From the NCBI RefSeq assembly GCF_900168685.1, contig NZ_FVZN01000014.1, positions 1,488,001 through 1,552,000 on the forward strand: DNA of 64,000 nt. Direction: 5' to 3'. Numbering within the stretch: the stretch's first letter is position 1; every line of letters starts with the position of its first letter. Source of the DNA: Solibacillus isronensis (GTDB lineage Bacteria; Bacillota; Bacilli; Bacillales_A; Planococcaceae). Shown in pieces: positions 20,742 to 29,457 of the stretch. The notes under the pieces were generated by a model. That model was not told the DNA's origin. It did not search any database and was given only the letters and a program-made list of their open reading frames with translations. Made by a program: the position numbers and the translations under genes.

Positions 20742-22412
20742 TTATATTTTCATTACGCCGCCCTGGGAAGCATTTGTTACTAAAGCAGAGTAACGTGCCA
20801 ACCAGCCGCGCTTAATTTTTGGTTCAAATGGTTTTAGGTTTTGACGACGCTCTGCAAGAAGTTCGTCGGAAACTTGTAAATTGATTGTTCTGCTTGGCAA
20901 ATCAATAATAATTGTATCGCCATTTTCGACTAGTGCGATCGGCCCGCCTTCAGCAGCTTCAGGAGAAATATGGCCGATTGAAATACCGCGTGATGCACCT
21001 GAGAAACGGCCATCTGTAATGAGTGCGACTTTCGTTCCTAGCCCACGCCCTTGGATAGCAGAAGTAGGTGCCAGCATTTCCGGCATACCCGGACCGCCTT
21101 TTGGACCTTCATAACGAATGACAACTACATGTCCTTCTCGTACTCGGCCGTCATCAATTGCCTGCTGTGCTTCTTCCTGTGAGTCGAATACAATCGCTTC
21201 GCCTGTGAATGTTTTAATCGAAGGATCAACCGCTCCTACTTTAATTACCGAGCCTTCAGGGGCAATATTTCCGAATAATACGGAAAGTCCTCCTACAGCA
21301 CTATATGGATTATCCTTTGTGCGAATGACACGATCATTAGTAATTTCATAATCTTTCACAAGCTCTCGCATAGAAACACCTGCGATTGTAGGTCTGTCAG
21401 GGTGAATTGCCCCTGGAATTTTTGTTAATTCATTAATAATCGCCTGAACACCGCCAGCTTTTGCAATGTCATTCATCGAGATGTCCGATGCCGGCATAAT
21501 TTTTGCAATGTAAGGAACACGTTCTGCTACTTTATTAATGTCTTCAATGTTGTAGTCAATTTCTGCTTCATTGGCGATTGCCAGTGTATGAAGCACTGTA
21601 TTTGTAGATCCGCCCATTGCCATATCAAGAGCAAATGCATCATCAATCGCTTCTTTTGTAACAATGTCACGTGGTTTTACATCTTCTTTAATCATGCGTA
21701 CTAAATGTTTCGCTGCTTCGTAAATTAATTCTTTACGTTTTTCGCTTGTTGCAACGATTGTACCGTTACCCGGTAATGCTAAGCCTAGCATTTCCATCAA
21801 ACAGTTCATTGAGTTAGCTGTGAACATTCCCGAACAAGACCCGCATGTTGGACATGCATTGTTCTCGATATCAAGGAGCTCTTCAGCTGTCATCGTACCT
21901 GCTTTATGTGCACCGACCCCTTCAAAAACACTCGTTAATGATAATGTTTTACCTGAAGAAGAAGTACCCGCTTCCATTGGTCCTCCTGATACGAATACTG
22001 AAGGTACATTAGTACGAACAGCTGCCATTAACATACCGGGTGTAATTTTGTCACAGTTTGGTATGTAGAACACTCCGTCAAACCAGTGTGCGTTAATTAC
22101 CGTTTCAGCTGAATCGGCAATAATTTCACGTGATGGCAATGAATAGCGCATCCCGATATGACCCATTGCAATTCCGTCATCGACTCCTATTGTATTGAAT
22201 TCAAATGGAATTCCGCCTGCTTCAATAATGGCCTCTTTTACTACGTCCGCGAATTCTCGCAAATGGACATGGCCTGGAATAATATCAATATAAGAATTAC
22301 ATACACCGATAAATGGCTTTTCTAAATCTCTCGCCTTTACTTTACCTGTAGCGTATAAAAGACTACGGTGTGGAGCTCGGTCGACTCCCATTTTAATCAT
22401 GTCACTTCTCAT
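20742..22412 (-). CDS. ilvD: dihydroxy-acid dehydratase
   Basis: Fe-S dehydratase making 2-keto acids in valine and isoleucine synthesis. Full length at 556 aa. Cluster cysteines are visible at [24 protein letters not shown] and [19 protein letters not shown]; the C-terminal domain has [20 protein letters not shown]. It lies upstream of the T-box leader in the same direction and has its own sigma-A promoter. Because the T-box lies after it, ilvD itself should escape T-box control. Confidence 0.97.
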   Translation of the reverse strand: MRSDMIKMGVDRAPHRSLLYATGKVKARDLEKPFIGVCNSYIDIIPGHVHLREFADVVKEAIIEAGGIPFEFNTIGVDDGIAMGHIGMRYSLPSREIIADSAETVINAHWFDGVFYIPNCDKITPGMLMAAVRTNVPSVFVSGGPMEAGTSSSGKTLSLTSVFEGVGAHKAGTMTAEELLDIENNACPTCGSCSGMFTANSMNCLMEMLGLALPGNGTIVATSEKRKELIYEAAKHLVRMIKEDVKPRDIVTKEAIDDAFALDMAMGGSTNTVLHTLAIANEAEIDYNIEDINKVAERVPYIAKIMPASDISMNDIAKAGGVQAIINELTKIPGAIHPDRPTIAGVSMRELVKDYEITNDRVIRTKDNPYSAVGGLSVLFGNIAPEGSVIKVGAVDPSIKTFTGEAIVFDSQEEAQQAIDDGRVREGHVVVIRYEGPKGGPGMPEMLAPTSAIQGRGLGTKVALITDGRFSGASRGISIGHISPEAAEGGPIALVENGDTIIIDLPSRTINLQVSDELLAERRQNLKPFEPKIKRGWLARYSALVTNASQGGVMKI

Positions 22413-22585
22413 TTTAAACGCCCCTCAACGTAATGCTTTTACTCTAGCTGTTTTTTTATATGTTCGATTTTTCATATAAAGTTCGAATATTCGAAATTTT
22501 ATAATCAGAAAGTATCGAATGTTTTACACCTTGTAAGCTCACATCAGAATGTCGCTTGAGTGATGTGGTGTACTAAATTGTTGTT

Positions 22586-22615
22586 ATCATAGTACGAAAT
22601 GAACTAGAACGTCAA
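22586..22615 (-). promoter_or_regulatory. sigma-A promoter of ilvD
   Basis: Minus strand TTGACG (22610-22615), 18-bp spacer, TATGAT (22586-22591). It leaves a 5' leader of about 165 nt containing a CACATCA/TGATGTG hairpin but no recognised riboswitch. Confidence 0.6.
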
Positions 22616-22621
22616 CACTAT

Positions 22622-22649
22622 TTTTTGAATTTTTTATACAATTCAAAAA
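22622..22649. promoter_or_regulatory. inverted repeat upstream of the ilvD promoter
   Basis: Arms TTTTTGAATT (22622-22631) and AATTCAAAAA (22640-22649) with an 8-bp spacer, directly upstream of the ilvD -35. It could be an operator for a regulator such as CodY or TnrA, but it does not match the CodY consensus well. Confidence 0.4.
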
Positions 22650-22785
22650 GTTTGAAATTATTGCAATCGCTTTCATCCTCATTGATGTTGCCTTTTTACT
22701 CTTTCGTCACACTTTTTACAAAAAGTGAATTTTTAAAATTTTTTGTACATATTTATTGACCGCGAATCTTTTTCTCCATAAAAAA

Positions 22786-22813
22786 GAACCTAGCGCCTAT
22801 TCAGGCTAGATTC
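22786..22813 (-). terminator. terminator after the 34-aa peptide gene
   Basis: Minus-strand stem GAATCTAGC (complement of 22805-22813) and GCTAGGTTC (complement of 22786-22794), followed by six U. Confidence 0.8.
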
Positions 22814-22832
22814 TATTAAGTATCGTAATCTA

Positions 22833-22937
22833 TTAGAGTAATAATAATTCAATAGCAAAATTCAAAATGATTAAACTGTGGATTCCTACAAAAATTAACC
22901 CTTGACGGTCCAGCTTCTTCTTTATTGCCATATCCAT
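22833..22937 (-). CDS. 34-residue hydrophobic peptide
   Basis: Small open frame: ATG at 22937 preceded by GGGGTGATTAAT, stop TAA at 22833, then a clear Rho-independent terminator 20 bp later. The peptide has a basic N-terminus (MDMAIKKKLDRQG) followed by one hydrophobic stretch (LIFVGIHSLIILNFAIELLL), so it should be a single-pass membrane peptide. I do not recognise a family. A good RBS, one membrane helix and a dedicated terminator support a real gene. It is transcribed alone between the divergent isochorismatase-like gene and ilvD. Confidence 0.65.
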   Translation of the reverse strand: MDMAIKKKLDRQGLIFVGIHSLIILNFAIELLLL

Positions 22938-23087
22938 ATTAATCACCCCATTTATTTGATAACCTAACTATACATCATCAAACATTAAAAATCAAAATAT
23001 TTAGAATATTTAATCAGTGATTTTACCTACATTTTTTCAGTAACCATGGCATAATAACGTTACAACTTAAAAAGGAGTGAAAGACGA

Positions 23088-23630
23088 ATGAAAAAAGCTT
23101 TAATCGTAATTGATTACACGTATGATTTTGTAGCGGATGATGGAAAATTAACTTGCGATAAACCGGGACAGGCAATAGAAAAAAATATTAGTACTTTAAT
23201 AGAACAGTTTATTGAACAAAATGATGTAATCGTATTCGCTAACGATTTACATGTGGAAAACGATCCATATCATCCTGAATCAAAATTATTTCCGCCCCAT
23301 AATATTGTAGGAACTAAAGGCCGTGAACGTTATGGTTCAGTAAAAGAGCTATATGAAACTTATCAGGATCGTGTTATTTCATTTGATAAAACCCGATATA
23401 GCGCTTTTGCAGGTACAAATTTGGATATTTTACTTCGTGAACGCAATGTGGAAGAAGTTATACTTGTTGGAGTATGTACTGATATTTGCATTTTGCATAC
23501 CGCGGTGGACAGCTATAATTTAGGCTATAAAATTACAATTCCAGAACATGCCGTTGCAAGTTTTAATGAAATCGGTCATAAATGGGCACTTGGTCATTTA
23601 AAATCATGTTTAGGTGCATCAATTATATAA
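23088..23630 (+). CDS. isochorismatase-family cysteine hydrolase (nicotinamidase-like)
   Basis: Soluble hydrolase of the PncA/isochorismatase family, 180 aa. The likely catalytic triad is visible: Asp in LIVIDYTYDF, Lys in FDKTRYSAF, and the nucleophile Cys in GVCTDICILHTA. Possible metal ligands lie in NDLHVENDPYHPESKLFPPH. This set fits nicotinamidases, which convert nicotinamide to nicotinate in NAD salvage; other amidases of the family cannot be excluded. Start supported by AAAGGAG. It stands alone. Confidence 0.85.
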   Translation: MKKALIVIDYTYDFVADDGKLTCDKPGQAIEKNISTLIEQFIEQNDVIVFANDLHVENDPYHPESKLFPPHNIVGTKGRERYGSVKELYETYQDRVISFDKTRYSAFAGTNLDILLRERNVEEVILVGVCTDICILHTAVDSYNLGYKITIPEHAVASFNEIGHKWALGHLKSCLGASII

Positions 23631-23718
23631 AATAAAAACAACCAAATTACTATTCTATATAAAGTAATATTACTTCCATAATTTCGGGATCTGCTTAAAA
23701 ACTTCCAGTTAAAAAAAT

Positions 23719-23744
23719 GTTTAAGCTTCTGCATGATAGGAAAT
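23719..23744 (+). promoter_or_regulatory. possible sigma-B promoter
   Basis: GTTTAA (23719-23724), 14-bp spacer, GGAAAT (23739-23744), close to the sigma-B pattern GTTTAA ... GGGTAT. It lies 55 bp before the GlsB-like stress gene. Confidence 0.45.
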
Positions 23745-23798
23745 AAATAACTAGATGCAATTATTATTCAATAATTTTAAACAAAGGAGTTGGACAGT

Positions 23799-24056
23799 AT
23801 GATGAGTTTCATTTGGTTTTTAATTATCGGAGGTATTCTAGGTTGGTTAGCGGGTGTCATTTTAGGTAAAGACGTACCGGGTGGTATTATCGGTAACATT
23901 ATTGCAGGTATTGTCGGATCATGGATCGGTAGCATGATTTTAGGGAACTGGGGCTGGAAAGTTTCTGATTTCTATGTATTCCCCGCATTAATCGGTGCCA
24001 TTGTTTTAATCTTTATCGTAAGCTTTATCATGCGCTCAATGCATAAAGCGACTTAA
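23799..24056 (+). CDS. GlsB/YeaQ/YmgE-family stress membrane protein
   Basis: Small glycine-rich membrane protein of the transglycosylase-associated/GlsB family: FIWFLIIGGILGWLAGVILG, then GGIIGNIIAGIVGSWIGSMI, and a third hydrophobic segment near the C-terminus. The start at 23799 (or the adjacent ATG at 23802) follows AAAGGAG; the frame start at 23790 overlaps this RBS and is not used. The family is linked to general stress responses in Firmicutes. The exact biochemical role is unknown. Confidence 0.85.
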   Translation: MMSFIWFLIIGGILGWLAGVILGKDVPGGIIGNIIAGIVGSWIGSMILGNWGWKVSDFYVFPALIGAIVLIFIVSFIMRSMHKAT

Positions 24057-24084
24057 TTGTAAATCTGCATCTAGAATAATCAGC

Positions 24085-24113
24085 AAAAAGTGTGACATAA
24101 CGTCACACTTTTT
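24085..24113. terminator. bidirectional terminator
   Basis: AAAAAGTGTGAC (24085-24096)/GTCACACTTTTT (24102-24113), between the convergent GlsB-like and transglycosylase genes. Confidence 0.9.
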
Positions 24114-24114
24114 T

Positions 24115-24798
24115 TTAATTGTCCTCGTTAAGAGCAAATTGTTTCAACTGATTGCCGTAATCTCGGTACATCTTATAGTAGTATAAAATGTCTTCCACAT
24201 ATTCATCACTATGATTATATTGAAAAATCGCTTTTTTCAATTGCCCGTCATTTACACCGGCAATGGATAAAAATTTGGCTGCGCTGAATACGGCATCTTC
24301 AATATCAAACGGATCAGCTACACCATCTCCATTTGCATCTACCCCATACCCGCCATATTTTTTTATAATTGCTGGATTCGTTTTATCATGATCCGGAATT
24401 TCCCCCTGCCCTAAATCTTTGCACGAAGGATGTTGCCAGCCTACAAAAGTACAAGGCATGAACTGAAAATGGCCTTCTGCTCCAACCGGTGAAATAAGAG
24501 TTTTCATTGTGGAAAAACGGGTTTCTACGCGGTGATGCGCTGCCAAAAGCGTCCACGGGACACCGTATTTTTGTTCGGCTGCGACATAGACAGGGATATA
24601 TTCAATTGGAATTTCCAAATCAAATTGTTCCTGGATTTGCTGATACACTGTTTTATCAGTAAATGGCCAACCACGAAATTGCTGCCAGCTGAAATAAGCT
24701 ACAATATAAACTGTTAAAGTGATGGGGATAAGCAAAATTATTAATAATAATTTAGTTTTCGGGGAGAGTAAAGGGTTCTTTTTCTTGCTTTTTGCCAT
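24115..24798 (-). CDS. membrane-anchored lytic transglycosylase-like protein
   Basis: Peptidoglycan lytic transglycosylase fold (SLT/MltB-like). One N-terminal membrane anchor (LLLIILLIPITLTVYIVAYF) is followed by an extracellular domain. The probable catalytic Glu lies in AAHHRVETRFS, with the core motifs GAEGHFQFMPCTFVGW and FDIEDAVFSAAKFLS. DANGDGVADPFD resembles a calcium-binding loop common in MltB-type enzymes. The ATG at 24798 follows GGTGG; the longer frame starts with TTG at 24810. It probably cleaves glycan strands during wall growth or turnover. Confidence 0.85.
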   Translation of the reverse strand: MAKSKKKNPLLSPKTKLLLIILLIPITLTVYIVAYFSWQQFRGWPFTDKTVYQQIQEQFDLEIPIEYIPVYVAAEQKYGVPWTLLAAHHRVETRFSTMKTLISPVGAEGHFQFMPCTFVGWQHPSCKDLGQGEIPDHDKTNPAIIKKYGGYGVDANGDGVADPFDIEDAVFSAAKFLSIAGVNDGQLKKAIFQYNHSDEYVEDILYYYKMYRDYGNQLKQFALNEDN

Positions 24799-24940
24799 AT
24801 AAGCCACCAATCTTTAAGACGAAATAATGTTGTTAACTTTCATTCTACTAAAAAAGCAGGTAATTTTCACTGTTGAAAATTAGATTATCAATGTATAAAA
24901 TTAAACATTGTTTAATAAAGATATGAGGAGTTGCTATATT

Positions 24941-25333
24941 ATGTGGAAAGACTTTAAAGAATTTGCAATGAAGGGCAATGTTATCGATTTAGCGGTTGCA
25001 GTTGTTATTGGTGCAGCATTCGGTAAAATTGTTACATCATTGGTTGAAAATATTATTATGCCGCTTGTCGGTATGCTTACAGGCGGAATTGATCTGACAA
25101 ACGAATGGAAGTTTGGATCGGGTGAAGCACAAGTTGCACTGGGCGTATTTGTTCAATCGATTATCGATTTCATTATTATCGCATTTGCTATTTTTATGGC
25201 TTTACGATTACTGACAAAACTAAATCGTAAAAAAGAAGCGCAAGTTGCGGAAGCACCGACACCGGAACTGGATGCTAAAGAAGAATTGTTAAAAGAAATT
25301 CGTGATTTATTAAAAAACGAGCAATCTAAATAA
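24941..25333 (+). CDS. mscL: large-conductance mechanosensitive channel
   Basis: Homopentameric membrane channel that opens on hypo-osmotic shock. The typical MscL N-terminus is clear ([20 protein letters not shown]), followed by TM1 ([20 protein letters not shown]), a periplasmic-type loop, TM2 ([17 protein letters not shown]) and a charged C-terminal helix. 130 aa from the ATG at 24941, which has GAGGAG upstream; the longer frame start has no RBS. Confidence 0.96.
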   Translation: MWKDFKEFAMKGNVIDLAVAVVIGAAFGKIVTSLVENIIMPLVGMLTGGIDLTNEWKFGSGEAQVALGVFVQSIIDFIIIAFAIFMALRLLTKLNRKKEAQVAEAPTPELDAKEELLKEIRDLLKNEQSK

Positions 25334-25342
25334 AATTATCTG

Positions 25343-25388
25343 ATCCTAGTCTACAAATCAAATGTATTCTAGGATTTTTTATTTTTTA
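25343..25388 (+). terminator. mscL terminator
   Basis: Stem ATCCTAG (25343-25349)/CTAGGAT (25369-25375) followed by a T-rich tract. Confidence 0.85.
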
Positions 25389-25516
25389 ATTCAATTATTC
25401 CCCTATTCTACTTAATACTCGTTTCTCCTATTGTCCCTTTCACCTGTTCATGATAAATTGATGTAATACTCGATTCATTCGAAATGTTTAGCAAATTCAT
25501 GTAAGGAAGTGTATTC

Positions 25517-26632
25517 ATGTCACAACGTTCAATTGAAACAAAATTAGTACAGCTCGGAAATTTAAGTGATGCCAAAACAGGTGCGATCAATCCGCCGATC
25601 TATATGTCGACAGCTTATCAGCATACAGGCATTGGTGAATCGACAGGCTATGATTATACACGTACAAAAAATCCTACTCGTACAATCCTCGAACAAGGAA
25701 TCGCAGACTTGGAAAACGGGGATGCTGGATTTGCCTGCAGTTCTGGAATGGCGGCAGTACAACTTGTCATGTCATTATTTAAACCGAACGATGAATTAAT
25801 TGTTCCAGAAGATTTATATGGCGGAACATATCGTCTATTCAAAACATTTGCGGAAAACTATAATATTAAACCGGTTTATAATCCGTTTACTAATGTGGAA
25901 GAAGTTGAAAGTTTAATCAATGAAAATACGAAAGCATTGTTTATCGAAACTCCAACAAATCCGTTAATGCAGGAAATCGATCTTGTGGAATATGCGGCTT
26001 TGGCAAAAAAACACAACTTATTGCTAATTGTAGACAATACTTTCTACACTCCTTTTTTCCAGCGTCCTCTTGAATTAGGTGCACACATTGTTTTACATAG
26101 TGCAACAAAATATATTGGCGGACATAATGATGTATTGGCGGGTCTAGTCGTTGCAAAAGGTTCTGAATTATGTGAGAAGTTAGCATTCTATCATAACGGC
26201 ATTGGGATGGTGCTTTCACCGATGGATTCATGGCTGCTGATTCGCGGGCTGAAAACATTGCATTTACGATTAAAGCAGCATGATGCAAATGCAAAAAAAG
26301 TGGCGGAATACTTGGCTGATGAACCTCTTGTGACAGATGTACTGTATACAGGAAAAGGTGGTATGCTGTCTTTCCGTGTGAAAGATTCGTCAATGGTCAA
26401 CCCATTTTTAAAAGGTATCAAACTGATCACATTTGCAGAAAGTCTTGGCGGCGTGGAGAGCTTTATTACTTACCCTGCTACTCAAACACATGCCGATATG
26501 CCATATGAGGAACGTGTTGCACGAGGTGTTTGTGACCGATTACTTCGTTTCTCAGTAGGTATTGAAGAAGCAGAAGATTTAATCGCAGACTTAAAACAAG
26601 TTTTCGATTCGTTACGAGGTGAATTTGCATGA
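25517..26632 (+). CDS. metI: cystathionine gamma-synthase / O-acetylhomoserine thiolyase
   Basis: PLP enzyme of the Cys/Met metabolism family, 371 aa, making cystathionine (or homocysteine) from an activated homoserine. Motifs: YDYTRTKNPTRTILEQGIAD, SSGMAAVQLVMSLF, ETPTNPLMQEIDL, and the PLP-lysine region HSATKYIGGHNDVLAGLVV. It overlaps the following metC-like gene by 4 bp (ATGA). In B. subtilis metIC sits behind an S-box; the 130-bp leader here is too short and shows no S-box sequence. Confidence 0.92.
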   Translation: MSQRSIETKLVQLGNLSDAKTGAINPPIYMSTAYQHTGIGESTGYDYTRTKNPTRTILEQGIADLENGDAGFACSSGMAAVQLVMSLFKPNDELIVPEDLYGGTYRLFKTFAENYNIKPVYNPFTNVEEVESLINENTKALFIETPTNPLMQEIDLVEYAALAKKHNLLLIVDNTFYTPFFQRPLELGAHIVLHSATKYIGGHNDVLAGLVVAKGSELCEKLAFYHNGIGMVLSPMDSWLLIRGLKTLHLRLKQHDANAKKVAEYLADEPLVTDVLYTGKGGMLSFRVKDSSMVNPFLKGIKLITFAESLGGVESFITYPATQTHADMPYEERVARGVCDRLLRFSVGIEEAEDLIADLKQVFDSLRGEFA

Positions 26633-27789
26633 CAAACCGCATTGAAACAGCATTAGTTCATGGCGCGATCCGTGAAGGCTATGCCGATAAAAAAGGTGCA
26701 GTAAACGTACCGATGTATTTATCATCGACTTTCCATCAGGAATCGATCGATGAATTTGGCGAATACGATTATGCTCGTTCGGGAAACCCGACACGTGCGG
26801 CATTGGAAAAAGCGATTGCCGAACTTGAAGGCGGTAATCGAGGGTTTGCATTTGCCACAGGTATGGCAGCTGTATCTGCTTGCTTTATGATTTTATCTGC
26901 AGGCGACCATATCGTTATTACCGAAGATGTTTATGGTGGGACGTACCGTTTCGTTACAAAAGTATTGCCGCGCTATGGTATTACCCATACATTTGTTGAC
27001 TTTACCGATACTGAAGCAGTAAAAGCAGCTGTACGTCCGGAAACAAAATTAATTTATATGGAAACACCTTCGAATCCTACATTAGGAATCACAGATATTC
27101 GTGGTGTAGTTGAAATTGCAAAACAATACGGTGCACTTACGTTTTTAGACAATACATTCATGACACCACTGCATCAAAAACCGCTTGAATTAGGTGTTGA
27201 TGTTGTTATTCATTCAGCTACGAAATTTTTATCAGGGCATTCCGATATAGTAGCTGGCCTTGTAGTAACAAAAGATGAAGTACTGGGCAATGAAATTTAT
27301 TTTGTTCAAAATTCATTCGGTTCTGTTCTCGGTGTACAGGATTGCTACACACTAATTCAAAACATGAAGACGACGGCAGTACGTTTTAACGAGGAATCAC
27401 GTGTTGCAATGCGCATCGCACAATTTTTACATGCACATCCGTTAGTGGAAAAAGTATATTATCCTGGCCTCCCTACTCACCCAGGATTTGAAATTCATGC
27501 TGCACAGGCAACTTCAGCAGGTGCGGTATTATCGTTTAGTTTACCGAATTATGAGATTGCAAAAGCTTTTGTGGAAGCGATGAAAATTCCGGTATTTGCG
27601 GTTAGTCTTGGCGGTGTTGAATCGATCTTATCGTACCCTGCCAAAATGAGTCATGCAGCGATGGAACCTGAAGAACGTGCAAAACGCGGAATTACTGATG
27701 GTTTGCTGCGCTTTTCAGTCGGTTTGGAAAATGAAGATGATCTGATTGAAGACTTTACACAGGCATTGGAAATTGCCAATAACATATAA
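26629..27789 (+). CDS. metC: cystathionine beta-lyase
   Basis: PLP enzyme converting cystathionine to homocysteine, paralogous to the preceding MetI. Motifs: YDYARSGNPTRAALEKAIAE, ATGMAAVSACFMIL, YMETPSNPTLGITDI, HSATKFLSGHSDIVAGLVV with the PLP lysine, and GGVESILSYPAKMSHAAM. 386 aa. Translationally coupled to metI. The pair forms the transsulfuration route cysteine to cystathionine to homocysteine. Closely related family members differ in specificity, so the exact reaction is inferred from gene order. Confidence 0.9.
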   Translation: MTNRIETALVHGAIREGYADKKGAVNVPMYLSSTFHQESIDEFGEYDYARSGNPTRAALEKAIAELEGGNRGFAFATGMAAVSACFMILSAGDHIVITEDVYGGTYRFVTKVLPRYGITHTFVDFTDTEAVKAAVRPETKLIYMETPSNPTLGITDIRGVVEIAKQYGALTFLDNTFMTPLHQKPLELGVDVVIHSATKFLSGHSDIVAGLVVTKDEVLGNEIYFVQNSFGSVLGVQDCYTLIQNMKTTAVRFNEESRVAMRIAQFLHAHPLVEKVYYPGLPTHPGFEIHAAQATSAGAVLSFSLPNYEIAKAFVEAMKIPVFAVSLGGVESILSYPAKMSHAAMEPEERAKRGITDGLLRFSVGLENEDDLIEDFTQALEIANNI

Positions 27790-27797
27790 TAATGTGA

Positions 27798-27835
27798 AGG
27801 CCGACAAAATCTCCTGAAAAGGAATTTGTCGGCCT
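27798..27835. terminator. bidirectional terminator
   Basis: AGGCCGACAAA (27798-27808)/TTTGTCGGCCT (27825-27835), between the convergent metC and DUF4362 genes. Confidence 0.85.
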
Positions 27836-27847
27836 CTTGTTATATGT

Positions 27848-28279
27848 TTATTCACTTATTACCGATAATAAGTTGATTTCATAGCCACCTTCACATGATT
27901 CAAAATTATAATCAGTTAAAGAACCCGTAACATCTTTACTTAATTTATCACATTTATAATTTTCAATATTTTTACTTCCAAAATTATCTTCCCGGTTATC
28001 GACTACGATATTATATTGCCCTTCTTCAAATTCAACTTTCCAGTAAATTGGCGCCCCCTCAATCGTATAGCGCGTCATCTCCAATGACGTTTGTTTATTT
28101 TCATCGGTATCTTTTAAAAACTGATGCAATAACTCCAAATTCTCTACCTGACCATTGTGATCAATGACACGATCAGTTTGTACAGGATCTTTTTCCTGTT
28201 GTTCAATTGTCCCGGCTTGTTCGTTGTTTTGACATCCTGCCAAGAAAAGCAATAATCCTGTTGCAAGTAGTTTTTTCAT
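27848..28279 (-). CDS. DUF4362-type lipoprotein
   Basis: Secreted lipoprotein of 143 aa: signal peptide MKKLLATGLLLFLAGC with lipobox, then a short linker and a single small domain. The domain resembles DUF4362 (DHNGQVENLELLHQFLKD, EMTRYTIEGAPIYWKVEF, NIVVDNREDNFG, paired cysteines in ENYKCDKLS and NFESCEGG). Function unknown. It stands alone, convergent with metC. Confidence 0.8.
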   Translation of the reverse strand: MKKLLATGLLLFLAGCQNNEQAGTIEQQEKDPVQTDRVIDHNGQVENLELLHQFLKDTDENKQTSLEMTRYTIEGAPIYWKVEFEEGQYNIVVDNREDNFGSKNIENYKCDKLSKDVTGSLTDYNFESCEGGYEINLLSVISE

Positions 28280-28330
28280 AATATCTCCTTCTTTAATGAT
28301 TAGTAATTTGATTTCCTTTACCTATAGACG

Positions 28331-28379
28331 TTGAAAAAGGAAAATAGTTACAATTATTATTTATTTTGAATTCGAGATA
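28331..28379 (+). promoter_or_regulatory. promoter with MhqR-like operator
   Basis: TTGAAA (28331-28336), 18-bp spacer, TATTAT (28355-28360). An 18-bp imperfect palindrome, TATTTTGAATTCGAGATA (28362-28379), follows immediately. From memory the B. subtilis MhqR operator is close to TATCTCGAATTCGAGATA; its position over the transcription start fits a repressor. Confidence 0.6.
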
Positions 28380-28505
28380 TTATTCTTGTCGTCGTATCAG
28401 TAGAGTAGTAAAGTAATGTTTAAGAAAATCTTATTCAGTCGCCTTTTCGTTGAAATGTTGTTCAACGAAGAAACAGCGCAGCAAATAATTATTGGAGGAA
28501 TAAAC

Positions 28506-29444
28506 ATGTATACAATTCCAGGACATCATCATATTTCGATGATTACGAAGAATGCCCAACAAAACAACAAATTTTACCGTGATATTTTAGGATTACGCCG
28601 TGTTAAAGTGACGGTCAATCAGGATGATACAGCAATGTACCACCTCTTTTATGGTGATAAAACAGGCAGTCCGGGTACAGAGCTTTCATTTTTCGAGATT
28701 CCTTTAGTTGGACGCACTCACCGAGGCACAAATGCCATTACAAAAATCGGTTTGATCGTACCAAGCGTCGATAGCCTGCAGTATTGGGCAAAACGTCTGG
28801 ATGAGTTTGCCGTTAAACATGATGGCATTACATCGTTTGCCGGTCGCCCTGCCCTCCTTTTTGAAGATGAGGAAGGTTTACGTTTGGCACTTATAGCTGC
28901 ACCAAATACGAGAGTGGGACATTGGGAGACATATGAAAAATCCCCGGTTCCGGTCGAACATCAAATACAAGGGATGGGCACTGTTGAAATAACCGTGAAA
29001 AATAAAGGAAAACTGGTTCGAACATTAACAGAAATCTTTGGATATGAATTGAAAACTCAAAATGAAACGTCTGCCCTCCTCCAATCGATCAATGATGAAA
29101 TGTTTGGGGAAATATACATTGTCGAACAGGACGGACCATCGGAAAAACCTGGCCGCGGCAGCATTCACCATTTGGCTATCCGCGTGAAAAATGAGGAAGA
29201 ACTGGCGTATTGGGATGAGCAAGTAAAAGCACGAGGTTTTTTGTCCTCGGGTATTGTCGACCGCTTCTATTTTAAAAGCCTATATTTCCGTGAATCCAAT
29301 GGCATCTTGTTTGAAATTGCGACAGATGGACCCGGCTTTTTACGCGATGGTGATGTGGACTCGCTCGGTGAACAATTGGATTTACCGGATTTTTTAGAAC
29401 AACAGCGTGAAGAAATTACAGCAAAATTGAAGCCTATTTTATAA
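28506..29444 (+). CDS. ring-cleaving dioxygenase of the VOC family (MhqA/MhqO-like)
   Basis: Two-module glyoxalase/extradiol dioxygenase-fold protein, 313 aa from the ATG at 28506, which has GGAGG upstream. Module 1 starts PGHHHISMITKNAQQNNKFY; module 2 is around GMGTVEITVKNKGKLVRTL. Probable metal ligands are His in HHHISM and HHLAIRV and Glu in GILFEIATDGPGF. Related proteins are induced by quinones and hydroquinones and relieve electrophile stress. The MhqR-like operator supports that role here. It sits 13 bp before a flavin monooxygenase gene in the same operon. Confidence 0.85.
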   Translation: MYTIPGHHHISMITKNAQQNNKFYRDILGLRRVKVTVNQDDTAMYHLFYGDKTGSPGTELSFFEIPLVGRTHRGTNAITKIGLIVPSVDSLQYWAKRLDEFAVKHDGITSFAGRPALLFEDEEGLRLALIAAPNTRVGHWETYEKSPVPVEHQIQGMGTVEITVKNKGKLVRTLTEIFGYELKTQNETSALLQSINDEMFGEIYIVEQDGPSEKPGRGSIHHLAIRVKNEEELAYWDEQVKARGFLSSGIVDRFYFKSLYFRESNGILFEIATDGPGFLRDGDVDSLGEQLDLPDFLEQQREEITAKLKPIL

Positions 29445-29457
29445 GGGGGCAATGATT

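Noticed and set aside
25389-25516. SAM riboswitch before metI
   Set aside because: The gap is too short and lacks S-box blocks and a terminator of its own.
25941-26393. 150-aa minus-strand frame opposite metI
   Set aside because: Shadow of a well-defined PLP enzyme gene; His/Leu-rich composition typical of antisense frames.
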